Shown here one piece after another: positions 47,756 through 56,859 of a stretch of 60,700 bases of DNA (positions are counted from its first letter, which is position 1; every line of letters begins with the position of its first letter). The DNA is from Prochloraceae cyanobacterium (GTDB lineage Bacteria > Cyanobacteriota > Cyanobacteriia > Cyanobacteriales > JASJDA01). The notes under the pieces are model-generated. The model made no database searches. It was not told where the DNA came from and worked only from the letters and a program-made list of their open reading frames with translations. Where the stretch lies: the NCBI GenBank assembly GCA_030065755.1, contig JASJDA010000017.1, forward strand, positions 1 to 60,700, written 5' to 3'. The translations under genes were made by a program, and so were the position numbers.

Positions 47756-48112
47756 ATGACACGAGCAACAGAGCCTCAACAAAAAGGAATTTTAGTCTCA
47801 CCAACAGCTCTGACACACCTTCTCAGGCTGCGAGAACAGCAAGGAAAAGACCTGTGCCTGCGCGTAGGTGTCCGCCAGGGAGGTTGTTCGGGAATGTCCT
47901 ACGCCATGGATTTTGAAGACCCTAATAATGTTAGCGATAATGACGACGTTTTTGATTACGACGGTTTTAAAATAGTTTGCGATCGCAAAAGTTTACTATA
48001 TCTCTACGGTCTACAACTAGACTACAGCGATGCCATGATTGGGGGAGGCTTCCAATTTACGAACCCCAATGCCAATCAAACCTGCGGCTGCGGTAAATCT
48101 TTTGGTGTATAA
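47756..48112 (+). CDS. HesB/IscA/SufA-type iron-sulfur assembly protein
   Basis: 118 residues. LRVGVRQGGCSGMSYAMDF and the C-terminal TCGCGKSF give the three conserved Cys of A-type carriers. They receive Fe-S clusters from a scaffold and pass them to target proteins. The sequence matches the SufA-like branch of cyanobacteria; the choice between SufA and IscA names is left open. Single gene 132 bases after the ribbon-helix-helix gene. Confidence 0.93.
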   Translation: MTRATEPQQKGILVSPTALTHLLRLREQQGKDLCLRVGVRQGGCSGMSYAMDFEDPNNVSDNDDVFDYDGFKIVCDRKSLLYLYGLQLDYSDAMIGGGFQFTNPNANQTCGCGKSFGV

Positions 48113-48190
48113 ATAAGAACGAGCGATCGAGATCGAATAACTCGATCGCAAAAGCCAGTTAACAATTTTGTATGCAAGTCCGACAAACGA

Positions 48191-48610
48191 ATGAGCGAAT
48201 CAGTTACGTCTATGTTTGAAAGCGGTTTAGAACGCTATCAAGCAGGTGAAAATCCACAACAGCTAATTCCAGTTTTCAAAGAAATATGCGATCGCGCGCC
48301 CAAACATACTAACGCTTGGATTTGTTTAGCCTGGCTGTACTTGCTCGCAGACAAACCCGATCGCGCGATCAAAGCAGCTCAAAAAAGCGTGAAACTCTCT
48401 CCTAGAGACCCACAAGCGAGAATTAACCTCGCACTGGCAATCTTAGACGCGGGTAAAAAAGGCGTGCGCGAACACGTAGAAGTAGCACGAGAATCAATAT
48501 CCCTAGATAAGGAATTGCGCGGGGAAATAGAAGAAAATATACAAGACGGATTAAACAGAAAACCCGACTGGAAAAGCTTAGAACGGGTTAAAAGTTGGTT
48601 AATAAATTAA
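48191..48610 (+). CDS. small TPR protein
   Basis: 139 residues with about two to three tetratricopeptide repeats (GLERYQAGENPQQLIPVFKEICDRAP, AWLYLLADKPDRAIKAAQKSVKLSP, ARINLALAILDAGKK). No catalytic region. It lies 6 bases upstream of the M48 peptidase gene, so the two are likely cotranscribed and may work together. Confidence 0.8.
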   Translation: MSESVTSMFESGLERYQAGENPQQLIPVFKEICDRAPKHTNAWICLAWLYLLADKPDRAIKAAQKSVKLSPRDPQARINLALAILDAGKKGVREHVEVARESISLDKELRGEIEENIQDGLNRKPDWKSLERVKSWLIN

Positions 48611-48616
48611 TTAAAA

Positions 48617-49495
48617 ATGGATATTGCAAAAAAACTATTAATTGGTCTAAAAGCAGAAGATTTTCGCCATCCTCTTGACTTTGAAGCTACCCTCGAACTC
48701 AAACAACAACTACCAGGGTTTGACATAGCAGTACGCAGTTTACTAGGTCCAGTAGCAGAGCAAGTTTTCTACCTCAATAATATTGCTTCCTCTGTCCTCG
48801 TAGGAGAAAAACAACTGCCCGACCTGAATAAGTTAATGTTAGATGCTTGTTCTACTTTAGATTTAGAACCGCCCCAGCTATACGTACAGCAAAATCCCGT
48901 TCCCAACGCCTATACTTTCGCTATGCGGGGCAAACAGCCATTTATGGTGGTTCATACCTCTTTGATAGAGATGTTAACCCCAGAAGAAATTCAAGCCGTA
49001 ATAGCCCACGAATTGGGTCATCTCAAGTGCGAACACGGAGTGTACTTAACCCTAGCCAATATTATGGCTCTAGCTGCAGGTTTACTTCCTATTTGGGGTT
49101 CGGTAATTACCGAATCTCTACGAGACAAAATATTAGAATGGCAAAGATGTGCCGAATTTAGCTGCGATCGCGCCGCACTCCTAGCAACCCAAAATCCTAA
49201 AGTGGTAATGTCAGTACTGATGAAGCTGGCTGGGGGTTCTCCCACCCTAGCTCCTAAATTAAATTTAGAAGCCTTTATCGAGCAAGCTAAAGCTTATGAC
49301 GCAATTAGCGAAACCGAAATGGGTCAAATGTTAAAAACAGCTCAAACAGCTCAATTAACTCACCCCGTTCCCGTTCTCCGCGCTAGAGAAATCGATCGCT
49401 GGGCTAGTTGCCAAGATTATCAAAACTTGTTACAAGGGGATAAAAAAGAGTATAATCAAAAAGCACCACTTAAGGGCGGATGGCGAAATTGGTAG
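48617..49495 (+). CDS. M48-family metallopeptidase whose 3' end overlaps tRNA-Leu
   Basis: 292 residues. HELGH (131-135) with Glu180 in CAEFSCDRAAL form the gluzincin zinc site. One or two hydrophobic segments (IMALAAGLLPIWGSV) suggest membrane association. HtpX/Oma1-like relatives degrade damaged membrane proteins. The last eight codons lie inside the tRNA-Leu gene, and the TAG stop is part of its D loop, so no separate 3' region exists. Likely operon with the TPR gene upstream. Confidence 0.87.
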   Translation: MDIAKKLLIGLKAEDFRHPLDFEATLELKQQLPGFDIAVRSLLGPVAEQVFYLNNIASSVLVGEKQLPDLNKLMLDACSTLDLEPPQLYVQQNPVPNAYTFAMRGKQPFMVVHTSLIEMLTPEEIQAVIAHELGHLKCEHGVYLTLANIMALAAGLLPIWGSVITESLRDKILEWQRCAEFSCDRAALLATQNPKVVMSVLMKLAGGSPTLAPKLNLEAFIEQAKAYDAISETEMGQMLKTAQTAQLTHPVPVLRAREIDRWASCQDYQNLLQGDKKEYNQKAPLKGGWRNW

Positions 49496-49555
49496 ACGCA
49501 CCACACTCAAAATGTGGCGGCTTCGGCCGTGTCGGTTCGAGTCCGACTCTGCCCA
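49474..49555 (+). tRNA. trnL: tRNA-Leu(CAA)
   Basis: 82 nt. Acceptor GGGCGGA/TCTGCCC, anticodon stem CCACA/TGTGG around CTCAAAA (anticodon CAA), a class II variable arm (CGGCTTCGGCCG) and GGTTCGAGTCC in the T arm. No encoded CCA. The first 22 bases overlap the end of the M48 peptidase gene. Confidence 0.96.
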
Positions 49556-49576
49556 CTAAAAATATGATTAAAAGGT

Positions 49577-49634
49577 AAGGATGAGGATGAGGACTTAAAT
49601 TCAAAAAATCTTTAAGCCCTCAACCTCAATCCTT
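49577..49634. terminator. long imperfect hairpin between tRNA-Leu and the pentapeptide gene
   Basis: AAGGAT.AGG pairs with CCT..ATCCTT, with an inner CTTAAA/TTTAAG stem. It lies between convergent genes and could terminate both. Confidence 0.5.
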
Positions 49635-49669
49635 TGTTAAAATTCAGCACTAGCACTCCAAACAAGATT

Positions 49670-50203
49670 TTAATTACCAGCCCAAGTTACCCAGTGGTGA
49701 GAGCTGTCAGGACAATTTCTCTCTCCTTTGACCAGATCTGCTCCTTTGAGATTTGTGCCAGATAAATCCGCTACACTGATATCGGTTCCTGCTAATTTAG
49801 CATTAGTTAGATTAGCATTACTCAGGTCAGCTCCATCGAGGTTAACGTCAGTTATGTTAGCCCCACTCAAATTAGCTCCCTGTAGATTCGCACAGCGCAA
49901 GTCAGCTCCACTCAGATCCGCTCCACTTAGGTCTGCTCCTATCAATTCCGCGCCAATCAGGTTAATCTCTATTAAATTAGCTCCTACTAAATTAGCACCG
50001 TTTAGATCGGCATCAGTCAAGTTAGCTTGCTGCAAAAAAGCACCACTTAAGTCAGCGTTGCTCAGATCTGCACTGCTTAGATCGGCTCTTGTCAAGTTAA
50101 TTCTACTTAGGTTTGCACCTTTCAAGTTTTCTTGGTGCAGAGAGGTTTCGCTAAAATCATCTTCTTTGGCTGCATACCGATTTAAAAGTTCGCTAGCATT
50201 CAT
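49670..50203 (-). CDS. pentapeptide-repeat protein
   Basis: About 177 residues from MNASELLNRYAAKEDDF. An ATG 5 codons upstream is less likely since GGAG within those codons is a good ribosome-binding site. Residues 30-160 are uninterrupted A(D/N)LxxA pentapeptides (NLSRI, NLTRADLSSADLS, ANLSGANITD), forming a right-handed square beta helix. The C-terminal CPDSSHHWV tail is typical for cyanobacterial members. No enzymatic role. Confidence 0.85.
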   Translation of the reverse strand: MNASELLNRYAAKEDDFSETSLHQENLKGANLSRINLTRADLSSADLSNADLSGAFLQQANLTDADLNGANLVGANLIEINLIGAELIGADLSGADLSGADLRCANLQGANLSGANITDVNLDGADLSNANLTNAKLAGTDISVADLSGTNLKGADLVKGERNCPDSSHHWVTWAGN

Positions 50204-50218
50204 AGTTTTTCTCTCCAT

Positions 50219-50625
50219 AATTGTGTATAGCTCAGTTTTAGTTGAGCTAGAAAAAGACTCAAAAGCTAATCGAAACTCTCTCGTTGTTACTGCTGTTGTC
50301 GAGTCTTTTTTCCCAAATCTCTCAGATAATTGCTGCTATTGGTAACTCGCAAGGGAGTTGGGTTATATTCGTTTAAAACTTATTTAATTTACTTCCGATC
50401 GACTGCAACAGTTACGAGGGAGTTTTTTTTTAAAGATAGCGATCGCATTACTTACCTACTATTCTAATCTAAAAAAAAAATATTTTTATTACATATAATT
50501 TATTTTTTTTAAGTTCTTTAAACAACAAAAAAACAAAATACTTAATATTTTTTAATTATATTAGCTACTTTAAATTATTGAAGCTAAAGGGTATTCTAAA
50601 ATACTGACTTCCCAAAACTGAGCCA
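50219..50625. other. AT-rich intergenic region
   Basis: Promoters of the divergent pentapeptide (minus) and ggt (plus) genes must lie here. Bases 50465-50580 are almost purely A and T. No specific boxes assigned. Confidence 0.35.
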
Positions 50626-52419
50626 ATGACAGTACTGCAAAATCTCAAACAAAAACTATCAATTCAGAGAAGGTCTTTAAAAGTATTTTTATTGATAAAA
50701 ACTCCCAAAATTTTACTAGTATTTGGGCTTTTTTGGCAAACATTTATTGGAGTTGCCGGTGCTCAAGAGACTATTTATAGAACGGAGGATATTTTTCATC
50801 CTGTTGCTGCCAAAAATGGCATGGTTTCTTCTCAGGAAGAATTAGCGACTAGAGCCGGCTTAGAAGTTTTAAAAGAAGGAGGAAATGCAGTTGATGCTGC
50901 TGTTACTGTTGGCTTTACTTTAGCCGTTACTTTACCTCGTGCTGGTAATTTAGGTGGCGGTGGATTTATGTTAATACATCTAGATAAAACTGGAGAAACG
51001 ATCGCGATCGACTATCGAGAAAAAGCCCCACTCAAAGCAACGAAAAATATGTTTCTCGATGAAAATGGAGAAGTCGATCGGCAAAAATCGATGTTCAGTC
51101 ATTTAGCTGTAGGGGTTCCAGGTACAGTTGCAGGAATGGCAATGGTACTAGAAAAATATGGAACTATTTCGTTAGAAAGAGCCTTACAACCAGCAATTGA
51201 ACTAGCAGAAAAAGGCTTTCCCGTAAGCCAAGATTTTCGACGCTCTCTCATTTTTGCCAAAAAACGAATGCAAGCTTATCCTGCCAGTATGGAGATTTTT
51301 TATAAACCAGATGGAGAAGTTTATGAAGTAGGAGAAATATTCTTACAAAAAGATTTGGCCAAAAGCTTGAAACTCATTGCCAAACAGGGAATTAGTGCTT
51401 TTTATCGAGGCGAAATAGCCGATAAAATAGTCGCAGAAATGCAAGCTAATGGGGGGTTAATTAGTAAAGCAGATTTGGCCGCATATAAACCAGTAATTCG
51501 ACAACCAATTAAAGGAAATTATCGGGGATACGATATATATTCTATGCCCCCTCCTAGTTCTGGTGGCATTCATTTAGTTCAAATGTTGAACCTACTAGAA
51601 AAATTTTCGCTCCGTTCTTTGGGACATAATACTGCCCAAACACTACATTTAATGACGGAAAGTATGAAATTAGCCTATGCCGATCGCTCTAAATATCTAG
51701 GAGATTCTGATTTTGTAAACGTGCCAATATCCCAGCTAATTTCTAAAAGATATGCCGATATATTGCGCAGAAAAATAAACCAAAATCGAGCAACACCTAG
51801 TAACAAAATAGCACCAGGAAATCCAAATATAATATCAGAAAGTAAGGAAACAACTCATTATTCAGTAATAGATAAATATGGAAATGCCGTGGCTAATACC
51901 TATACTCTAAATTTTAGCTACGGTACGGGAATAACTGCTAGTGGAACGGGGATTTTATTAAACAATGAAATGAACGATTTTGTTGCCAAACCTGGAGTAC
52001 CAAATGCATACGGACTCATTGGCGGGGAATTTAATGCCATTCAACCTCAAAAAAGAATGCTCAGTTCTATGACACCAACTATTGTGATAAAAGAAGACGA
52101 ACCTTTTTTGGTAACAGGTAGTCCTGGTGGGAGTAGAATTATTACAACCACCCTGCAATTAATTACCAATGTTATCGACCATCAAATGAATATTGCGCAA
52201 GCTACTAACGCCTTCCGCGTCCATCACCAATGGTATCCCGATCGCCTGCAAGTCGAAAATGGATTAAATGGGGACACTATTAGGTTATTAACTGACATTG
52301 GACATGAAGTAGTAGAAGTAAATGCGATCGGCAGTACTCAAAGTGTGATGAGAATTGATGGTATATTATATGGCGCTTCCGATCCTCGCAGGCTAGGTGC
52401 TTTAACTTTGGGTTATTAG
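50626..52419 (+). CDS. ggt: gamma-glutamyltransferase
   Basis: 597 residues with an N-terminal signal region (basic start, hydrophobic LLVFGLFWQTFIGVAGA ending near residue 47), so exported to the periplasm. The proenzyme self-cleaves before the catalytic Thr409 in ETTHYSVID. GGNAVDAAVTVGF, NLGGGGFML, SGTGILLNNEMNDF and TGSPGGSRI are substrate-site motifs. It transfers or hydrolyses the gamma-glutamyl group of glutathione. Single gene. Confidence 0.96.
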   Translation: MTVLQNLKQKLSIQRRSLKVFLLIKTPKILLVFGLFWQTFIGVAGAQETIYRTEDIFHPVAAKNGMVSSQEELATRAGLEVLKEGGNAVDAAVTVGFTLAVTLPRAGNLGGGGFMLIHLDKTGETIAIDYREKAPLKATKNMFLDENGEVDRQKSMFSHLAVGVPGTVAGMAMVLEKYGTISLERALQPAIELAEKGFPVSQDFRRSLIFAKKRMQAYPASMEIFYKPDGEVYEVGEIFLQKDLAKSLKLIAKQGISAFYRGEIADKIVAEMQANGGLISKADLAAYKPVIRQPIKGNYRGYDIYSMPPPSSGGIHLVQMLNLLEKFSLRSLGHNTAQTLHLMTESMKLAYADRSKYLGDSDFVNVPISQLISKRYADILRRKINQNRATPSNKIAPGNPNIISESKETTHYSVIDKYGNAVANTYTLNFSYGTGITASGTGILLNNEMNDFVAKPGVPNAYGLIGGEFNAIQPQKRMLSSMTPTIVIKEDEPFLVTGSPGGSRIITTTLQLITNVIDHQMNIAQATNAFRVHHQWYPDRLQVENGLNGDTIRLLTDIGHEVVEVNAIGSTQSVMRIDGILYGASDPRRLGALTLGY

Positions 52420-52549
52420 TTTATGTACTGTCACACCTCTCCACACAGATGCGATCGCGATCGCATCTCTGTCTGTTTCCCTTCGTAGCAAGTTAGGTAA
52501 ACAATTGTTAATCTAAAAGGAAAATCTCGATATTAAGTATAAATAACTA

Positions 52550-52942
52550 ATGGAGACTACTAATCAAACAGAAGTATTAGAACTCAACCAAGCCTTCTAC
52601 CGCGCTTTTGAGAAAAGAGATATCAACTCAATGGCAAAATTGTGGTTTCAAGGAGCTGGTAGCTTGTGTATCCATCCAGGAGGTAAAGTATTAAAGGGAT
52701 GGAATGAGGTTCGCCTATCTTGGGAACAAATTTTTAGCCACACTGACTACATAGAAATAGAGACAGAAATAGTTACTAAAGAAATAGGAGAACGAGTGGC
52801 GTATATAGTAGCGATCGAAAATGTTCTTCAAGTTAACGGAGATAGGAGATTTGAAGGCTTGTCAATGGCGACCAACATTTTTGAAAAAATGGCCCAGAAA
52901 TGGTATTTAATTCACCATCACGGCAGCCCCATCATACGCTAA
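52550..52942 (+). CDS. SnoaL/NTF2-like fold protein
   Basis: 130 residues of the NTF2-like alpha+beta cone fold (LNQAFYRAFEKRDINSMAKLWF, CIHPGGKVLKGWNEV, WYLIHHHGSP). Members of the SnoaL_3 group are mostly of unknown function. It is 15 bases upstream of the TspO-like gene, so cotranscription is likely. Confidence 0.8.
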   Translation: METTNQTEVLELNQAFYRAFEKRDINSMAKLWFQGAGSLCIHPGGKVLKGWNEVRLSWEQIFSHTDYIEIETEIVTKEIGERVAYIVAIENVLQVNGDRRFEGLSMATNIFEKMAQKWYLIHHHGSPIIR

Positions 52943-52957
52943 AAAACAAATAAACAA

Positions 52958-53437
52958 ATGAGCATTATTCCTTCTTGGTTGGTAATTGCAGGCATTGCTA
53001 CATTAGTCGCCTTTTTGCTCAATCGCCTTGACTCTGAAGATATACGCTGGTTTAACCGCTTGCGACGACCTAGTTGGCTTACCTTTGAGTCAGCAATACC
53101 CTTTATTTGGATTTTTATTTTTACCTGTGGTGTAATCTCAGCTAACGAAGTTTGGGAAACAGCCCCTAATACCAACTACACTTGGTTTTTAATGGGTTGT
53201 TATCTACTTTGGGAAATAACTATTATTGCCTATACACCAGTTACCTGTAAACTTCGCAGTCTCAATATAGGTACAATTATTGGCGCTACAACTTTCTTTG
53301 CTGGTCTAATTGTGACATTATTAGTATTTCCCGTTTCATCTAAAGCTGCTTGGTTAATTGTTCCCCATTTGCTTTGGTCTCCCATAGGGACTTTTGTAAC
53401 TTGGCAAATGATTAGCCTAAATCCTGGAGATGCTTAA
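52958..53437 (+). CDS. TspO/MBR-family membrane protein
   Basis: 159 residues with five hydrophobic segments and many Trp. RRPSWLTFESAIPFIWI is the hallmark region following helix 1. TspO proteins bind porphyrins and other tetrapyrroles or sterols and affect stress responses. The usual WxPPxW form is changed here (RRPSWL), so it belongs to a divergent branch. Pair with the SnoaL-like gene. Confidence 0.75.
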   Translation: MSIIPSWLVIAGIATLVAFLLNRLDSEDIRWFNRLRRPSWLTFESAIPFIWIFIFTCGVISANEVWETAPNTNYTWFLMGCYLLWEITIIAYTPVTCKLRSLNIGTIIGATTFFAGLIVTLLVFPVSSKAAWLIVPHLLWSPIGTFVTWQMISLNPGDA

Positions 53438-53597
53438 TTTTAAGAATAGGTGGCAAAGTTTTTTGTTAATTTTTATTGCATTATTTTGACAAGAAAACCT
53501 CAACACTATTCATATAGTATGTTCTTTTAGAAAAGGAAAAGTTGTCAAGAACCCTGGGAGTATGTAGTAAGATAGGAATTTTCGCAGTTTATACGAC

Positions 53598-54614
53598 ATG
53601 AATCTTCCTGACTGGAATCAACTCGCACAACGATCGCTCGCTGGGGAAATACTCGATCGCTCTCAATCCCTAGCAGTATTGCAAGCACCCGATGAAGTCT
53701 TGTTAGAATTGCTTGCAGCCGCCTATAAAGTCCGGCGTCGCTACTGGGGAAATAGAGTAAGACTGCATTTTTTAGTCAATGCTCAAAGCGGTTTGTGTCA
53801 AGAAGACTGTCATTATTGTTCTCAGTCCAAAATCTCTACAGCCGAGATTGAGAAATACCCCTTCATAGCAAAAGAAAAATTACTCAATGCTGCCGATCGC
53901 GCCGCCAAATTGCAAGCAGGAACTTTTTGTTTTGCTATTTCCGGACGTTCCCCTCAAGAACCAGTCTTCGCTCAGATTCTAGATGCGGTGCGAGGGATTA
54001 AAAATAAATATAACCTTAAAGTCTGTGGCAGCTTAGGGCTTTTGAGTGAAGAACAAACCCGTCGTTTAGCAGCAGCAGGAATCGATCGGATCAATCACAA
54101 CCTCAATACTTCAGAAGATTATCATTCTCATATTTGTACTACTCATACTTTTCGCGATCGAGTAGAAACGCTACAAAATGTTAAAGCAGCAGGAATCAGC
54201 ACTTGTTCTGGCGGTATTATAGGAATGAAAGAATCGGACGAGGACATAATTGAACTAGCCCTTTCGTTAAGAGATTTAGAAGTTACAAGCGTTCCGATTA
54301 ATTTTCTCATACCTATTTTAAATACCCCTTTTGAAAATTTTTCCGAACTAAATCCTCGCCGTTGTCTGAAGATTTTGTGTCTATTTCGCTTCCTTTTACC
54401 AACACGAGAGATAAGAATTGCTGGAGGAAGAGAAGTCCACTTAAGATCCCTTCAACCCCTAGGACTTTACCCCGCCAACTCAATTTTTATTGGCGACTAT
54501 CTGACCACTGCGGGACAAGCTGCTCGTGCTGACCTAGAAATGATTAGAGATGCAGGATTTATCCTAGAAGCCCCCGATGGTTCGATGTTAGAAGAAGATA
54601 TAGTTTTTGCTTAA
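53598..54614 (+). CDS. bioB: biotin synthase
   Basis: 338 residues. The radical-SAM cluster motif CxxxCxxC is Cys67, Cys71, Cys74 ([13 protein letters not shown]). [32 protein letters not shown] and [14 protein letters not shown] are family blocks. It inserts sulfur into dethiobiotin. A bioA gene begins at the end of this window, but the two are 6 kb apart and not an operon. Confidence 0.97.
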   Translation: MNLPDWNQLAQRSLAGEILDRSQSLAVLQAPDEVLLELLAAAYKVRRRYWGNRVRLHFLVNAQSGLCQEDCHYCSQSKISTAEIEKYPFIAKEKLLNAADRAAKLQAGTFCFAISGRSPQEPVFAQILDAVRGIKNKYNLKVCGSLGLLSEEQTRRLAAAGIDRINHNLNTSEDYHSHICTTHTFRDRVETLQNVKAAGISTCSGGIIGMKESDEDIIELALSLRDLEVTSVPINFLIPILNTPFENFSELNPRRCLKILCLFRFLLPTREIRIAGGREVHLRSLQPLGLYPANSIFIGDYLTTAGQAARADLEMIRDAGFILEAPDGSMLEEDIVFA

Positions 54615-54662
54615 GTTAAACGTAAATCTCTAATCTCGTTTTCGGGAGGATCTCAATAGCTA

Positions 54663-55415
54663 TCAAAAGGGGACTTTTCTATCTCTTTTAGAGGCGATCG
54701 AAGACGGTTGTATTTTGGTTAGGACTTTTTTAAGAGGTAAAATTCTTAGATTGGGTTCTTGGGCATTAACCTGATATACTTTTTCGTTGGTCATATCTAA
54801 CGCAGTCAGCCAGCCGCTATTGGGGTGATAAGCACCAGTTTCAATGTCTATCCACCCCTCTCCAGAAGCCAGATTTCCTGGTTTAACTCCTGGTAGAGTA
54901 AAAGTAATAGTGTGACCGGCGATAATTAGCTTATCAGGAAAATAAGGTTCGCTCATGCTGTGGAATTCATCTCGGATCCAGCAGAATTGGTCGCTGGTTT
55001 GTTTTTCAAAAGGTATACGAGGATCCACACCTGCATGAACTAACCAAATGTCTCCTAAATCTAAGTATTTTGGTAGTTTTTTCATCCACTCGACGTGATC
55101 TTGAGGAATATTGTTACCGTAACTGGTAATGGTGGCATAACCGCCACTGTAGATCCAAGCTTGAAACCTTTCCACGGGGACTTTATCGCCTTTATCGACA
55201 ATTTCTAGTAACATTTCCTCGTGGTTCCCAAGAAGACACTGATAGTTATTTGCGATCGCAAAATTGACGACTTGAGCGCTTTGAGGACCGCGATCGATCA
55301 AGTCTCCGAGAAAATAAATTTCGTCACTTGTTGCTGGATCGATCGCTTCTAATAAAGACATTAGAGCATCGTAGTGGCCGTGTACGTCACCAATAAAGAT
55401 TCGGCGATTGGTCAT
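54663..55415 (-). CDS. PPP-type serine/threonine phosphatase (calcineurin-like)
   Basis: 250 residues with the PPP signatures GDVHGHYDAL, GDLIDRGPQS and GNHEEM, plus His ligands in LVHAGVD and AGHT. A metal-dependent phosphatase, of protein or dinucleoside-tetraphosphate type; the sequence alone does not separate these. ATG start at MTNRRIFIGDVHG. Divergent from miaE. Confidence 0.9.
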   Translation of the reverse strand: MTNRRIFIGDVHGHYDALMSLLEAIDPATSDEIYFLGDLIDRGPQSAQVVNFAIANNYQCLLGNHEEMLLEIVDKGDKVPVERFQAWIYSGGYATITSYGNNIPQDHVEWMKKLPKYLDLGDIWLVHAGVDPRIPFEKQTSDQFCWIRDEFHSMSEPYFPDKLIIAGHTITFTLPGVKPGNLASGEGWIDIETGAYHPNSGWLTALDMTNEKVYQVNAQEPNLRILPLKKVLTKIQPSSIASKRDRKVPF

Positions 55416-55620
55416 TTTAAGTTTTTGAGTTTATTGAGTAGTAGCTAGTTGTGGTTGATGTCGTTTATTTGTTGAGTTATTCAGATAAATAACTGGTTGT
55501 GCCAACGTTTACTTGGAGTATTCCCAGATTGTTGTCTTTTTTTTGTAACCTGAATATATTAAATCTCAGTCTATTATAGGTAAGACAGTATATCTGTCTA
55601 GATGTTTCCGTAATAAAAGA

Positions 55621-56220
55621 GTGTTGTTATCCGCCATACCGAAAATTAATATTCTCAAACAGGCTAGCAGTTTAGCTTGGGTCGAGCAAGCGATCGCTAA
55701 CTTAGATACGATCTTACTCGATCACTCCCACTGCGAGCGTAAAGCAGCATCAGCAGCTCTTAATTTTATGTTTCGCTACCCATCCAAAGCTGAATTAGTG
55801 CGGCAATTAACCGCGATCGCTATTGAAGAGTTAGAACATTTCCAGCAGGTCAATAAGTGGTTAGAGCGACGAGATATTCCCTTAGCTCCTCTTAATGCCC
55901 CTCCTTATGGTGCTGCGCTTAAAGCTGAAATCAGACGGTCTGAACCCGATCGTTTACTGGATTCTCTCTTAGTTTCTGCCTTAATTGAAGCTCGTTCTCA
56001 CGAAAGACTGGGATTGTTAGCTGCTCATTGCCCCGACCCAGAACTATCTCAATTCTATCGCAGTTTGACTGCATCAGAAGCCCGTCACTACGGAATTTAT
56101 TGGCTGCTAGCAGATCGTTATTTCGATCGCGATTTAGTCAAACAGCGTTTGGAACAATTAGCAATAGTAGAAACTGAAATCCTCTCAAGTTTGCACCCAG
56201 AACCGAGAATTCACAGTTAG
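55621..56220 (+). CDS. miaE: tRNA-(2-methylthio-N6-isopentenyl-adenosine) hydroxylase
   Basis: 199 residues, GTG start. Non-haem di-iron enzyme of the ferritin-like fold. Ligands appear in CERKAASAALNFMF, AIEELEHFQQV, EARSHERLG and SEARHYGIYW (two ExxH pairs). It hydroxylates the modified A37 of tRNAs. 16 bases before the acetyltransferase gene. Confidence 0.92.
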   Translation: MLLSAIPKINILKQASSLAWVEQAIANLDTILLDHSHCERKAASAALNFMFRYPSKAELVRQLTAIAIEELEHFQQVNKWLERRDIPLAPLNAPPYGAALKAEIRRSEPDRLLDSLLVSALIEARSHERLGLLAAHCPDPELSQFYRSLTASEARHYGIYWLLADRYFDRDLVKQRLEQLAIVETEILSSLHPEPRIHS

Positions 56221-56236
56221 TATAGTAAATGTTTAG

Positions 56237-56719
56237 ATGAGAAGTTATTATCGGAATTTTCTCATTCGTGACTGGCAAAAGCAAGATTGCACCCTAGCTT
56301 CGGCGGTTATTCGCGACGTATTAACAGAATACGGTTTACCCTGGGAACCAATGGGCGCAGATCGAGATGTTTTAGAAGTAGAAAAACATTATATTGAGGC
56401 TGGGGGGGAATTCTGGGTAGTAGAAAAGGAAAAAAAAATAGTGGGAACTGCTGCTTATTATCCGATAAGACGGGGTAAACTAGCAGTGGAAATCCGCAAA
56501 ATGTATTTATTACCTTTAGTTAGGGGCAAAGGATTAGGGAACTATCTTTTGCAAGAGTTAGAAAAAGCGATTTTTTCTCGAGGTTTTCAGGAAATTTGGC
56601 TCGAAACTGCCAGTGTTTTACAGGAAGCAGTAAATTTATACGAAAAAAGTGGTTATCAAGCCACTACAGGAGTAGAAACTACTCGCTGCGATCGAATTTA
56701 TGTTAAGCAAATTAATTAA
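56237..56719 (+). CDS. GNAT-family N-acetyltransferase
   Basis: 160 residues; the acetyl-CoA loop is in KMYLLPLVRGKGLGNYLLQELE, with IVGTAAYYP and NLYEKSGYQATT completing the fold. Substrate not predictable. Probably cotranscribed with miaE. Confidence 0.85.
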   Translation: MRSYYRNFLIRDWQKQDCTLASAVIRDVLTEYGLPWEPMGADRDVLEVEKHYIEAGGEFWVVEKEKKIVGTAAYYPIRRGKLAVEIRKMYLLPLVRGKGLGNYLLQELEKAIFSRGFQEIWLETASVLQEAVNLYEKSGYQATTGVETTRCDRIYVKQIN

Positions 56720-56859
56720 AAATCAATTTGCTAAAAGAATTGAAAATTTAAAGTTATTCTAAAGAATTACAAAAATCAATTAATTATGGCAAAAAAAAAA
56801 ACGACCATAAATAATAGAAGCAACTAAATCTCAAAGACCTGCGTTAGGTAGATAACAAT

